A stretch of DNA of 37,674 bases, taken from contig JAFXXU010000040.1 in the NCBI GenBank assembly GCA_017542125.1, forward strand, positions 1 through 37,674, written 5' to 3'. The position numbers and the translations under genes are program-made. The stretch is from Ruminococcus sp. GTDB lineage: Bacteria; Bacillota; Clostridia; Oscillospirales; Ruminococcaceae. Every line of letters starts with the position of its first letter. Position 1 is the stretch's first letter. This document shows, one piece after another, positions 1 through 8,200 of the stretch. The notes under the pieces were generated by a model, which was not told the origin of the DNA, did no database searches, and was given only the letters and a program-made list of their open reading frames with translations.

Positions 1-144
1 ACCGTGTCAACTTGTTGACACTATTCTCCTTGCCGGGCGCCAGCCCGCCTGCGTCGAATTTAGGCAATCTGACGAAAACCTGTGCCTCAACGCCAGTTGA
101 GGTTGCGCATACTGACGCACAGGGGTCGTGCGGTGTTGCCTTAA
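1..144. repeat. Partial dispersed element, right end
   Basis: No gene is visible before 171. Positions 47-78 are identical over 32 nt to 37632-37663, and 23-32 match 37608-37617, in the same orientation. Positions 123-141 (GGGTCGTGCGGTGTTGCCT) are the exact reverse complement of 37534-37552. I read this as the right part of an element whose left part is at the other edge of the window, with terminal inverted repeats of about 19 nt. No transposase is visible, so it could be a MITE-like or other non-coding repeat. The left boundary lies outside the window. Confidence 0.7.
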
Positions 145-170
145 AGAAATAACTGAAAGGAGCTCCTGCT

Positions 171-2123
171 ATGGAGTCTGCATATTCAAAGCTCTGGCTT
201 GATTATAAGCCGCTGGATATCCCCTTTGCGGGGAAGGTGGCGGTGAGATGTCTTAAAGGGGTGAGCCGCGAGTGCGCGGCTGTGAGCGAGCTGATAACCT
301 CACTCTCCGCCCTGCTGCCCCAGGCGGAGCTTACCTTCGGCGCCGACAGCGCAGCTGTGATAATCGAGCTGGATGTGGCGGAATACCTTAGCCTCGAGGA
401 ATATGTCATCACCGCGGACGAGCGGGGAGCCTTTATCTCCGGCGGCTCGGAGACGGGTCTGCTCTACGGCGTTTTCGCATATGTGAGGGAGCTCATCACC
501 GAGCAGGGCTTTACCCGCCTCAGCAAAAGGGTGCGCCCCGCCCTGCCCCTGCGTATGCTGGACCACTGGGACAATGCCGACGGCTCCATTGAGCGGGGTT
601 ATTCCGGCAGCAGCTTCTTCTTCAAGAACAACGAGCTCATCGTCAGCGACAGGACGGTGCATTACGCCAGACTGCTGGCCTCGGTGGGAATCAATGCCGC
701 CGCTATAAACAACGTGAACGTCCGGGGGGCAGCCGTAAGGCTCATAACCAAGGACTACTACCGCAAGCTGGATATGCTTTCGGAGCTGCTGGGCAGGTGG
801 GGCATAAAGCTCTACCTCTGCATAGATTTCTCGGCGCCTATATCCGTGGGCGGCCTCACCACCGCCGACCCCCTGGACCCCCGTGTCCAGAGCTGGTGGA
901 GGGATAAGGCCGCGGAGCTGTTCTCCGAGGTGAGGAACCTGGGAGGCTTCCTTGTAAAGGCGGATTCCGAGGGTCAGCCGGGGCCCTATGCCTACGGCCG
1001 CTCCCACGCCGACGGCGCGAATATGCTGGCGAGGGCCATCAAGCCCTACGGGGGCAGGGTCATCTGGAGATGCTTCGTCTACAACTGCTCCCAGGACTGG
1101 CGCGACCTCCGCACCGACCGTGCCTGCGCGGGCTGCAACACCTTTGCTCCCCTTGACGGGCGGTTTGACGACAACGTTTCCCTTCAGGTCAAGAACGGGC
1201 CTATGGATTTCCAGATAAGAGAGCCTGTCCACCCCCTCTTCGGCGTGATGAAGAACACCTCTCTCACCGCCGAGTTCCAGATCGCACAGGAATATACCGG
1301 CCAGCAGCTCCACGTCTGCTGCCTGATACCGATGATAAAGGAGATACTCGCCTTCCGCACCTGCAACGGCAGGGAGCGGGACACCGTCCTGGATATGATA
1401 GACGGTGCCGCCGCAGTCTCCAACACGGGGGACAGCTTTTGCTGGACGGGCAGCGAGCTTGCCGCCGCCAACCTCTACGGCTTCGGCAGGATATGCTCCG
1501 AGCCGGGGCTCTCCGCCGAGGATATCCTGGAGGAATGGATAACCCTTACCTTCGGCCGCAGCGAGGAGGTCAAGGAGAAGCTGCTCTACATCCTGCTGGG
1601 CTCCCGGGAGGCATATGAGAATTACACCGTTCCCCTGGGAATGGGCTGGATGTGCAAGCCCAACCACCACTACGGCCCCGACCCCTGGGGCTACGAGTTC
1701 GACCGCTGGGGCACCTACAACCGCGCCGACCGCGACGCCGTGGGCGTTGACCGGGGTCCCGAGGGCACCGGCTACTCCGAGCTTTATTATCCCCCGCTTT
1801 CGGATATGTATTCCTCCCCCGACACCTGTCCCGACGAGCTGCTTTTGTTCTTCTGCCGGGTGCCCTACACCCATATCCTCAAAAGCGGCAAGACGCTGAT
1901 ACAGCACATCTATGACAGCCACTTTGAGGGCTACGCCCAGGCCGAGGAATTCTTCCGGCTCTGGCGCTCCCTTGACGGCAGCATCGACGAGCGCACCTAC
2001 CGCAACGGCTGCGACCGCTTCAAGGAACAGCTCCGCTGCGCTGCCGAATGGCGAGATATAGTCAACGCATTCTTCCACCGCCTCTCGGGCATCCCCGACG
2101 AACAGGGGAGAAAGCTGTATTAG
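171..2123 (+). CDS. aguA: GH67 alpha-glucuronidase
   Basis: This enzyme removes 4-O-methyl-glucuronic acid from the ends of xylo-oligosaccharides. The family signatures are clear: WDNADGSIERGYSG, INNVNVRG, KADSEGQPGP and NGPMDFQIREP. The proposed catalytic residues are Glu267 in SEGQPGP (acid), with Asp346 and Glu374 as the carboxylate pair. The spacings of 79 and 28 residues match those known for the Geobacillus enzyme. The length of 650 aa is normal for GH67. No signal peptide is seen, so it is probably cytoplasmic and acts on imported aldouronic acids. The start has AAAGGAG at 156-162, eight bases upstream. The Shine-Dalgarno lies in a small palindrome (AGGAGCTCCT) that could restrain translation. 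The next gene, a SASA esterase, fits a xylan side-chain removal pair. The promoter would lie in or before the repeat upstream. Confidence 0.95.
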   Translation: MESAYSKLWLDYKPLDIPFAGKVAVRCLKGVSRECAAVSELITSLSALLPQAELTFGADSAAVIIELDVAEYLSLEEYVITADERGAFISGGSETGLLYGVFAYVRELITEQGFTRLSKRVRPALPLRMLDHWDNADGSIERGYSGSSFFFKNNELIVSDRTVHYARLLASVGINAAAINNVNVRGAAVRLITKDYYRKLDMLSELLGRWGIKLYLCIDFSAPISVGGLTTADPLDPRVQSWWRDKAAELFSEVRNLGGFLVKADSEGQPGPYAYGRSHADGANMLARAIKPYGGRVIWRCFVYNCSQDWRDLRTDRACAGCNTFAPLDGRFDDNVSLQVKNGPMDFQIREPVHPLFGVMKNTSLTAEFQIAQEYTGQQLHVCCLIPMIKEILAFRTCNGRERDTVLDMIDGAAAVSNTGDSFCWTGSELAAANLYGFGRICSEPGLSAEDILEEWITLTFGRSEEVKEKLLYILLGSREAYENYTVPLGMGWMCKPNHHYGPDPWGYEFDRWGTYNRADRDAVGVDRGPEGTGYSELYYPPLSDMYSSPDTCPDELLLFFCRVPYTHILKSGKTLIQHIYDSHFEGYAQAEEFFRLWRSLDGSIDERTYRNGCDRFKEQLRCAAEWRDIVNAFFHRLSGIPDEQGRKLY

Positions 2124-2172
2124 TTAGAATGGCTTTAGGCGGAAAATGACTGTTTCGATAGGAGTGAAAAAT

Positions 2173-3990
2173 ATGACATCATTCGTTCTTGACCCGATAG
2201 TTTCAAACGGGATGGTCTTACAGAGAGATATCGAAAACACCCTTTGGGGCTCCGCACCTGCGGGGAGCGCGGTCACGCTGACCATGAACGGCAGCGTTAT
2301 CGAAGCCTCCGCCGATGAGAGCGGCAGGTTTGCTATTGTCCTGCCCCCGCAGCCCGCATCGGAGGCCCCCTGCGAGCTTGTGTTCACCTGCGGCGGGGAG
2401 ATCCTCACCGTGGAGGACGTGCTTTTCGGTGACGTTTTCCATATCACGGGGCAGTCGAATATGGAGCTGCCCATCTCCCGCACCTATGACCCCTTCTCGG
2501 ATATCTTCCGCAAGCCGGATCACCCGCTGATAAGGGAGTTCCGCGCCCCCATAGAGAACTGCTTCGACCCGGAGCTCGAGCTCACCGCCTTTGACGGCGG
2601 CCACTGGATCCGCTCCGACAGCGGGGAGGCTATGTCAATGAGCGCGGCGGGGTATTTCTTCGCCAGAACGCTGATAGACGAGATAAAGGTCCCCATAGGG
2701 CTTGTGAACACCTCCGCAGGCGGCGCTCCCATAGAGGGCAGGCTGCCCTGCAGCATCCTCCGGGAGTATGGCGATTACGACAAATTCCTGGATGAAGCCA
2801 CCGCCCCCGGCTACATCGAGCGCACCGCCGCCGAGGATATGGCGCGGGACAGCGCCCATTGGCGTGAGCTGGAGGAAAAGGACAAGCTGGGCTCCCGCAT
2901 CCTGGCAGGAGAATCCCCCGAGGGGGAGAAGGTCTCCTTCCCCTACGCCATAAGCGATTTTGCGGGCAGGCTCTGGTTCTACCGCGAGCTGACCGTTCCC
3001 GAGGGCTTTGACACCGATAACGCCATGCTCCTGCTGGGCACAATGACCGACCGGGACGTTGCCTACGTCAACGGCACCCGTGTGGGCGAGACAGGCTATA
3101 TGTACCCCCCCAGGTTCTATAACATCCCCGCAGGAGTGCTGAAAGCGGGGGTCAACCGCATAGCCTTCCTGCTGGACATCCACGGCGGCAGAGGCGGTGT
3201 TACCGTCGGCAAGCGCTGGTGCGTAAAGAGCGGCAAGGACATCCTCGACCTCACTGACGGCTGGACGGTCTGCAAGGCGGTAAAGGTGGAGCCGGTCAAG
3301 CCCGGGACGTTTTTCCAGGGGCTTCCCCTTGCTATGTACGGCAGGAGCTTTGCCCCCGCATACGGTCTTAAGTTCAAGGCTATGCTCATCTATCAGGGAG
3401 AATCCAACTGCGGCAATGCGGATAAGTATGAGGAGCTCTACACCCGCTTCGTGACCTATTACCGTCAGCGCTGCGGGTACGATATACCGGTGATAGCCAC
3501 CCAGCTGCCCGAGTTCGGCTTTGACGGCTACGGCGGGTGGGCAAGGCTCCGGGATGCACAGCTGCGCTGCTGCAGGATACCCGGTACGGCTATGGCTGTC
3601 ACTATCGGCGTAGGCGAATGGAACGACCTCCACCCCCTGAACAAGTGGGATGTGGGTTACAGGCTCGCCCTCTGCACCAAGGCTCTTGTTTACGACAAGA
3701 AGGGCTATGAGCCCGTAAGCTGCGTATCTGCGGAATATTCGGAGGGCAAGGCCAAGCTCCGCTTCTCCGAACCCGTGACCCTCAAAGAGGGCGGCAGCGG
3801 CTATTTCGAGGCAGTCTTCGAGGACGGCGTCAAGCCCGTTCAGGCAGAGGCCTCCGAGGGCGGGATAATCCTCACCCTCCCCGAGGGCAAGCCCACGGAG
3901 CTTAGATATGCGTTCTTCGATGACCCCAACGAGCCCGTCCTCTTCGACGGAAAGGGCCTGCCCGTATCGCCTTTCAGATTCAAGCTGTAA
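2173..3990 (+). CDS. SASA-domain carbohydrate esterase (sialate O-acetylesterase / acetylxylan esterase type)
   Basis: This is a serine esterase of the SGNH/SASA superfamily that removes acetyl groups from carbohydrates. The nucleophile block is GQSNMELP with Ser95, and the C-terminal DLHP block supplies Asp485 and His487. Residues of about 255-350 look like the galactose-binding-like beta-sandwich insert (GRLWFYRELTVPEG to LLDIHGG) found in sialate O-acetylesterases. No signal peptide is visible. The start at 2173 is chosen because GGAGTG lies six bases upstream. An in-frame ATG at 2146 would add nine residues without a ribosome-binding site. It follows the GH67 gene by 49 bases on the same strand, so the likely substrates are acetylated xylo-oligosaccharides rather than sialic acid. 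That assignment is inference from context. Confidence 0.9.
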   Translation: MTSFVLDPIVSNGMVLQRDIENTLWGSAPAGSAVTLTMNGSVIEASADESGRFAIVLPPQPASEAPCELVFTCGGEILTVEDVLFGDVFHITGQSNMELPISRTYDPFSDIFRKPDHPLIREFRAPIENCFDPELELTAFDGGHWIRSDSGEAMSMSAAGYFFARTLIDEIKVPIGLVNTSAGGAPIEGRLPCSILREYGDYDKFLDEATAPGYIERTAAEDMARDSAHWRELEEKDKLGSRILAGESPEGEKVSFPYAISDFAGRLWFYRELTVPEGFDTDNAMLLLGTMTDRDVAYVNGTRVGETGYMYPPRFYNIPAGVLKAGVNRIAFLLDIHGGRGGVTVGKRWCVKSGKDILDLTDGWTVCKAVKVEPVKPGTFFQGLPLAMYGRSFAPAYGLKFKAMLIYQGESNCGNADKYEELYTRFVTYYRQRCGYDIPVIATQLPEFGFDGYGGWARLRDAQLRCCRIPGTAMAVTIGVGEWNDLHPLNKWDVGYRLALCTKALVYDKKGYEPVSCVSAEYSEGKAKLRFSEPVTLKEGGSGYFEAVFEDGVKPVQAEASEGGIILTLPEGKPTELRYAFFDDPNEPVLFDGKGLPVSPFRFKL

Positions 3991-4023
3991 TGATCCGTTT
4001 ATCTTAAAAAAGGAGTGTTCTTT

Positions 4024-4764
4024 ATGAGCCTGTTCTCAAAAAAAGACCCGGCACCGAGCGTTAAGCGGGTCTCCATCTTCGATACCGATTATCCCCTTGA
4101 CCGCACCAGCTGGTTTGAGGTGTTCTCGGCCTGCCTGGGGCGCTCTGCCGCCGTGCAGGAGGGCCTTGCAAAGTTTGTGGTAAAGAACCGCAACTGGAAT
4201 GTGGATTTCTCCAAGGGGACACTTTCCTTCGGCAGCGATGCCTACCCCTTACAGTTCCTTGGCAGCGAGTCCTCAGTGAGCAACAGCTGGATGTGGGGCT
4301 GGAACAACATCAACAATTTCGATGACAGGCTGCTGGTCCTCGCCAACGAGATAAAGGCTCTGGGCGACAAATGGCAGCTGGAGGTCTTCACCACTCCCCA
4401 GTTCTCCCTAGACGAGACCTTCAACGGTCACACCCTGGCTATCGCCGCCACGGGTGTTTCCCAGAGGAATTACTGCTACTACAAGGGGCCTCACGCCAAC
4501 GGCGCCGTGCTTATGGCAATTGAGCCCAAGGAGCCCAAGGTCTTTGCACCGGTGGGGCTTAAGGACTTTCTTGACTGGACGATGTCAGGGCTCCGGACCT
4601 ATTATGTGGATCACCCCATTTTCATCGAGAGCTTCCTGATGTGGAACGGCACCCCCTACGACAAGGAGGGGCTTAGGATCATCGCCCACTTTGAAAAGGA
4701 CCTGCTCATCGACTTTGAGCAGGCGGATGAGTTCCTGCGCGTCAAGGGCTTCAAAACTCTTTAA
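4024..4764 (+). CDS. DUF6882-like protein of unknown function
   Basis: This is a 246-residue soluble protein with no signal peptide or membrane segment. It resembles the DUF6882 family, whose members carry a central tract like the one here, FLGSESSVSNSWMWGWNN, followed by helical and strand segments. No catalytic motif is recognisable. The match is from memory of the family and needs a profile search. The start is at 4024, seven bases after AGGAGTG (4011-4017). A GTG at 4015 falls inside that Shine-Dalgarno and is unlikely to be used. It sits 33 bases after the esterase and 12 bases before bcp, so it is probably co-transcribed. Nothing in the sequence links it biochemically to xylan breakdown. 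Confidence 0.7.
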   Translation: MSLFSKKDPAPSVKRVSIFDTDYPLDRTSWFEVFSACLGRSAAVQEGLAKFVVKNRNWNVDFSKGTLSFGSDAYPLQFLGSESSVSNSWMWGWNNINNFDDRLLVLANEIKALGDKWQLEVFTTPQFSLDETFNGHTLAIAATGVSQRNYCYYKGPHANGAVLMAIEPKEPKVFAPVGLKDFLDWTMSGLRTYYVDHPIFIESFLMWNGTPYDKEGLRIIAHFEKDLLIDFEQADEFLRVKGFKTL

Positions 4765-4776
4765 GGAGGTATCATT

Positions 4777-5244
4777 ATGCTGCAAACAGGCACCCCCGCA
4801 CCCGATTTCGCCCTCAGGGACAAGGACGACAAGGAGGTAACGCTGTCCTCCTTCAAGGGCAAGAAGGTGGTGCTCTACTTCTATCCCCGGGACAACACCC
4901 CCGGCTGCACCCGTCAGGCCTGCGCTTATGCTCTGGCCTACTCAAAGTTCAAAAAGCTGGGAGTTGTTGTAATAGGCATCAGCAAGGATTCCGAGGCCTC
5001 CCATCAGAAGTTTGCCGAGAAGAACTCCCTGCCCTTTATACTCCTCTCCGACCCCGAACGCAAGGCTATCGAGGCTTACGGCGTATGGCAGGAGAAGAAG
5101 AACTACGGCAAGGTGTCGATGGGCGTGGTGCGCTCCACCTTCATCATTGATGAGAACGGCACAGTTGAAAAGGTGATGCCCAAGGTCAAGCCCGACACCA
5201 ACGCCGATGAAGTGCTCGCTTACCTCACCGGGGGAGATCAGTGA
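4777..5244 (+). CDS. bcp: Thioredoxin-dependent peroxiredoxin, Bcp/PrxQ type
   Basis: This enzyme reduces hydrogen peroxide and organic hydroperoxides, using thioredoxin as electron donor. The peroxidatic block TPGCTRQAC holds Cys44 and the putative resolving Cys49, the five-residue spacing typical of atypical two-Cys PrxQ proteins. The N-terminal motif GTPAPDFALRDKD and the thioredoxin-fold strands (VVLYFYPRD, VVVIGISKD) are intact. At 155 aa it has the usual length. It would act in the cytoplasm and help an anaerobe survive brief exposure to oxygen. AAGGAGG (4764-4770) precedes the ATG. It is packed between the DUF6882-like gene and def with nearly no spacing, so translation of def is probably coupled to it. 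Confidence 0.95.
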   Translation: MLQTGTPAPDFALRDKDDKEVTLSSFKGKKVVLYFYPRDNTPGCTRQACAYALAYSKFKKLGVVVIGISKDSEASHQKFAEKNSLPFILLSDPERKAIEAYGVWQEKKNYGKVSMGVVRSTFIIDENGTVEKVMPKVKPDTNADEVLAYLTGGDQ

Positions 5245-5245
5245 T

Positions 5246-5656
5246 ATGGTCAAGCCGATAGTTACTGATGTGGTATTCTTAAAACGCCGCTCGCTGCCCG
5301 TCACCAAGGCCGACCTGCCCCTCGCCGCCGATATGCGGGACACCCTGGCCCATAACCGGGACCGCTGCGTAGGTATGGCGGCAAATATGATAGGGGTCTC
5401 AAAGCGGATGATAATCTTTACCGATGCGGGCAAGGACACCGTTATGATCAACCCCGTCATAATCTCCCGCTCCGGCAGATTCGAGACCGAGGAGGGCTGC
5501 CTCTCCCTCATAGGCGTCCGCAGGGCCATACGCTACAAGCAGATAGAGGTGCACTGGCTGGACGAGGATATGAAGCAGCATCAGGCAAAATTCTCCGGCT
5601 TCACCGCCCAGATCATCCAGCACGAATGCGACCACCTCAACGGAGTGATAATATAG
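5246..5656 (+). CDS. def: Peptide deformylase, short form with altered motif I
   Basis: This metalloprotease removes the N-formyl group from new proteins. Motif II EEGCLS (metal ligand Cys85) and motif III QHECDHLNG (ligands His126 and His130, catalytic Glu127) are intact. In motif I the usual invariant Gln that helps form the oxyanion hole is replaced: the tract reads GMAANMIG at residues 43-50, with Met48 where Gln is expected. At 136 aa the protein is shorter than typical deformylases and ends just after motif III, lacking the usual C-terminal helix. The start at 5246 lies one base after the bcp stop, with GGGGGAGA about ten bases upstream inside bcp. It may be a second, specialised deformylase. 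Whether it is fully active cannot be seen. Confidence 0.88.
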   Translation: MVKPIVTDVVFLKRRSLPVTKADLPLAADMRDTLAHNRDRCVGMAANMIGVSKRMIIFTDAGKDTVMINPVIISRSGRFETEEGCLSLIGVRRAIRYKQIEVHWLDEDMKQHQAKFSGFTAQIIQHECDHLNGVII

Positions 5657-5662
5657 CATAGA

Positions 5663-5710
5663 TAACAGACCGCCCCCGATAATACTGTCACGGGGGCGGC
5701 GTTTCTGTTA
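5663..5710. terminator. Bidirectional hairpin between def and spoVG
   Basis: CCGCCCCCG (5670-5678) pairs with CGGGGGCGG (5691-5699) around a 12-base loop. An outer stem TAACAG/CTGTTA (5663-5668 with 5705-5710) extends it. The genes converge here, so it probably stops transcription from both sides. U-tracts are poor, and the spoVG stop codon lies in the outer stem. Confidence 0.7.
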
Positions 5711-5983
5711 TTGGGGCTGGTTTTGATCCGCTGCCGCGCTGAGGTATGCGTCGATTATCCTCCGCTCCAGCTCTGCTCTTGAGGCTGCCGAGATGGGGTG
5801 GACGATATCGCGGTAGATGCCCGAATCGTCCCGGCGGGAGGGCATTGCGGCAAAGAGCCGCCGATCCCCCTGGATGATCTTTATGTCGTGTACCGCGATG
5901 ACTCCGTCAAGGGTTATGCTGACTATTCCGCGAAGCCTGCCCTCGTTCAGCAGCTTGCGGACCTTTATATCCGTTATCTCCAT
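5708..5983 (-). CDS. spoVG: SpoVG regulator
   Basis: SpoVG is a small DNA/RNA-binding regulator first known from sporulation (septation control) and later as a broad regulator in Firmicutes. The 91-aa product starts MEITDIKVRKL and contains the family core SITLDGVIAVHDIKIIQG and PSRRDDSGIYRDIVHPI, so the call is safe. AAAGGAG precedes the ATG by eight bases. It is a single gene, convergent with def and divergent from murC, with its own sigma-A-like promoter. The sigma-H promoter known for Bacillus spoVG was not found. Together with the solitary spoVAC at the other end of the window it suggests a lineage with at least remnants of sporulation genes. Confidence 0.96.
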   Translation of the reverse strand: MEITDIKVRKLLNEGRLRGIVSITLDGVIAVHDIKIIQGDRRLFAAMPSRRDDSGIYRDIVHPISAASRAELERRIIDAYLSAAADQNQPQ

Positions 5984-6025
5984 TTTGGCTCTCCTTTTGC
6001 GTCGGTCTTTTGTAGCTATATTAGA

Positions 6026-6055
6026 ATTTTACCGCGCCCGGAAAAAATTATTCAA
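6026..6055 (-). promoter_or_regulatory. spoVG promoter
   Basis: On the minus strand TTGAAT (6055-6050) is followed by an 18-bp spacer and TAAAAT (6031-6026), about 40 bases before the spoVG start. This fits the vegetative sigma-A consensus. It is divergent from the murC promoter. Confidence 0.6.
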
Positions 6056-6067
6056 AAAGGGGTTTAT

Positions 6068-6096
6068 TTTTTTGAACAAATGTACTATAATATAAT
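6068..6096 (+). promoter_or_regulatory. murC-lexA promoter with possible LexA half-site pair
   Basis: Two overlapping TATAAT hexamers lie at 6086-6091 and 6091-6096, with a T-rich, poor -35 region 17 bp before the second. Positions 6074-6085 read GAACAAATGTAC, one mismatch from the Firmicutes LexA-type pattern GAAC-N4-GTTC, and sit between -35 and -10. The promoter call is moderate. The LexA site is only suggestive. Confidence 0.5.
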
Positions 6097-6145
6097 CAGA
6101 TATGTATACCTATATCTAATCATTATCGGAAATGAGGCATAGGAT

Positions 6146-7561
6146 ATGATCTCCGACGAGATACTGAGGCAGGCTAAACACATCCATTTTATAGGCATAG
6201 GCGGCTCGGGAATGTACCCGCTGGCGCAGATACTCCACTCCCAGGGGGCTTACATCACCGGCTCGGACAACAACGAGACCGAGACCCTAGAAGCTGTCAG
6301 GAAGATGGGGATAGAGGTTTTCATCGGTCAGAGAGCTGAGAATATAAAAGGCGCGGATGTTATCATCTACACCGCCGCCATTATGGACGACAACCCGGAG
6401 CTGATCGCGGCAAAGGCCAGCGGTGCGGTATGCGCCGAGAGAGCCGAGCTGCTGGGTCTCCTGACAGGGAGATACCCCGATGCGGTCTGCGTCTGCGGCA
6501 CCCACGGCAAGACCACCGCGACCTCGATGATAACCCAGATAATGCTGGAAAGCGGCAGGGACATCTCTTGCTTCATAGGCGGCAAGCTCCCCCTCATCGG
6601 CGGCTCGGGACGCGCCGGCAGCTCGGAGACTATGGTCTGCGAGGCCTGCGAGTTCAAGGATCATTTCCTGATGCTCCACCCCGATGTTGCGGTGATCCTG
6701 AATGTTGACGCCGATCATCTTGACTATTTCGGCACCCTGGAGAACGTGATAAAGAGCTTCCGCAGGTTCGCTGAGATGACCTCGAAGCTGCTCATCGTCA
6801 ACGGCGATGACGAAAACACCCTCAAAGCCGTTGAGGGGCTGGACAAGGAGCGGGTGACCTTCGGCTTCGGCAGGGGGAACGACTATTCGGCGGTGATAAC
6901 CTCCAAGAGAGGGCTGCACACCGAGTTCGAGCTGTATGTAAAGGGCGAGAAGAAGGCTCTGCTGGCAATAAACGTCCCCGGCGAGCACAACGTCCTCAAC
7001 GCGCTGGCTGCCATCGCTGCCGCTGAGCACGAGGGGATCTCCCTGGAGGACATCCGCCGCGGGCTTGAGAACTTCACCGGAGCATTAAGAAGATTTCAGA
7101 AGATAGACGAGGTAAAGGGCGTCACCATAGTTGACGACTACGCCCACCATCCCGCCGAGCTGGCAGCCACCCTCAAAGCCGCCAAGAGCCTGGATTTCAG
7201 ACGGGTATGGGCGGTGTTCCAGCCCTTTACCTATTCGAGGACCAGCCTGCTGCTTGACGATTTCGTCAGCGCCCTCTCCATAGCGGATACAGCGGTGATC
7301 ACCGATATCATGGGCAGCCGCGAGAAAAACGATGTGGGGATCTACTCCGAGGATCTCGCCTCGAAGATAGACGGGGCGGTATGGTTCGAGACCGACCACG
7401 CTCTCGCCGATCAGCAGACGGCGGAGCAGAAGGAATACAATTTCAGGCAGTGCGTTGACTACATCGCAGAGCACTGCGAGGCAGGGGACTTAGTCATAAC
7501 CCTGGGCTGCGGCGACGCCTACAAGGCCGCCAGGATGCTGGCAAAGAAGCTGGCGGAATAA
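6146..7561 (+). CDS. murC: UDP-N-acetylmuramate--L-alanine ligase
   Basis: MurC adds L-alanine to UDP-MurNAc using ATP, the first peptide step of cytoplasmic peptidoglycan precursor synthesis. The N-terminal UDP-binding motif is HFIGIGGSGMYPLA. The ATP loop is GTHGKTT (residues 118-124, Lys122). Further Mur-ligase blocks are LNVDADHLDYF, NVPGEHNVLNALAA and DDYAHHPAEL. At 471 aa it has the normal length and all three domains. The ATG at 6146 follows GAGGCATAGG. It lies 15 bases before lexA and is probably co-transcribed with it, an unusual pairing of wall synthesis with the DNA-damage repressor. The upstream region carries a candidate LexA-like site. Confidence 0.97.
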   Translation: MISDEILRQAKHIHFIGIGGSGMYPLAQILHSQGAYITGSDNNETETLEAVRKMGIEVFIGQRAENIKGADVIIYTAAIMDDNPELIAAKASGAVCAERAELLGLLTGRYPDAVCVCGTHGKTTATSMITQIMLESGRDISCFIGGKLPLIGGSGRAGSSETMVCEACEFKDHFLMLHPDVAVILNVDADHLDYFGTLENVIKSFRRFAEMTSKLLIVNGDDENTLKAVEGLDKERVTFGFGRGNDYSAVITSKRGLHTEFELYVKGEKKALLAINVPGEHNVLNALAAIAAAEHEGISLEDIRRGLENFTGALRRFQKIDEVKGVTIVDDYAHHPAELAATLKAAKSLDFRRVWAVFQPFTYSRTSLLLDDFVSALSIADTAVITDIMGSREKNDVGIYSEDLASKIDGAVWFETDHALADQQTAEQKEYNFRQCVDYIAEHCEAGDLVITLGCGDAYKAARMLAKKLAE

Positions 7562-7576
7562 AAGGGAGGTTTGCAA

Positions 7577-8161
7577 ATGAAGCTTTCGGAAAACGAAAAG
7601 AAGGTATATGAATACGTCAAGCAGAGGATAGAGGACGGCTATGCCCCCTCGATACGGGAGATCTGCGCGGAGTTCGGCTTCCGCTCCACCTCCACTGCTC
7701 ACAGATACATAAATTCCCTGACAGAAAAGGGGCTGCTGGAAAAGGGTGAGAACCAGAACCGTGCCATAAAGCTGGTGGGTGCAAAGGCTGCCCTCGTGCC
7801 TCTTATGGGTACGGTAACGGCAGGCCAGCCCATAACCGCAGTTGAGGATATCACAGGCTACATAAGCTTTATGCCCAACAAAAGCTTCACCTACCCCCTC
7901 TTTGCCCTTAAGGTGCGGGGAGATTCAATGATCAACGCCGCCATCCTGGACGGTGATGTAGTCATCGCCGAGCAGGTGCCCGTGGTAGCCAACGGCGAGA
8001 TAGCCGTCTGCCTGGTGGACGGTGAGAGCGCTACGGTAAAGCGCTTTTTCAAGGAGAACGGCGGCTACCGCCTCCAGCCCGAGAACGACACCATGGAGCC
8101 TATCTACTCCGACCGTGTGGCGATACTCGGCAAGGTAGTCGCGGTGGTAAGATATATCTGA
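7577..8161 (+). CDS. lexA: LexA repressor
   Basis: LexA represses DNA-damage genes and cleaves itself when RecA filaments form. The N-terminal winged helix (residues about 1-65) has the signature GYAPSIREICAEFGFRSTSTAHRYI. The cleavage site is Ala82-Gly83 (TAGQP). The catalytic dyad is Ser117 in GDSMI and Lys155 in ATVKRFF, 38 residues apart as in Bacillus LexA. The protein has 194 residues. The ATG at 7577 is preceded by GGGAGG (7563-7568). A TTG at 7571 is less likely. Placement behind murC suggests that it is transcribed from the murC promoter. If the near-palindrome at 6074-6085 is a real LexA box, the repressor would control itself and murC. Confidence 0.95.
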   Translation: MKLSENEKKVYEYVKQRIEDGYAPSIREICAEFGFRSTSTAHRYINSLTEKGLLEKGENQNRAIKLVGAKAALVPLMGTVTAGQPITAVEDITGYISFMPNKSFTYPLFALKVRGDSMINAAILDGDVVIAEQVPVVANGEIAVCLVDGESATVKRFFKENGGYRLQPENDTMEPIYSDRVAILGKVVAVVRYI

Positions 8162-8200
8162 AAATAAATAACAGAGAACAAAGGAAAGAAAGAGAATAAT

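Noticed and set aside
300-2078. 592-codon minus-strand frame opposite the GH67 gene
   Set aside because: Composition mirrors the GC-rich codons of GH67. It has no recognised motif, while the plus-strand product has complete catalytic signatures.
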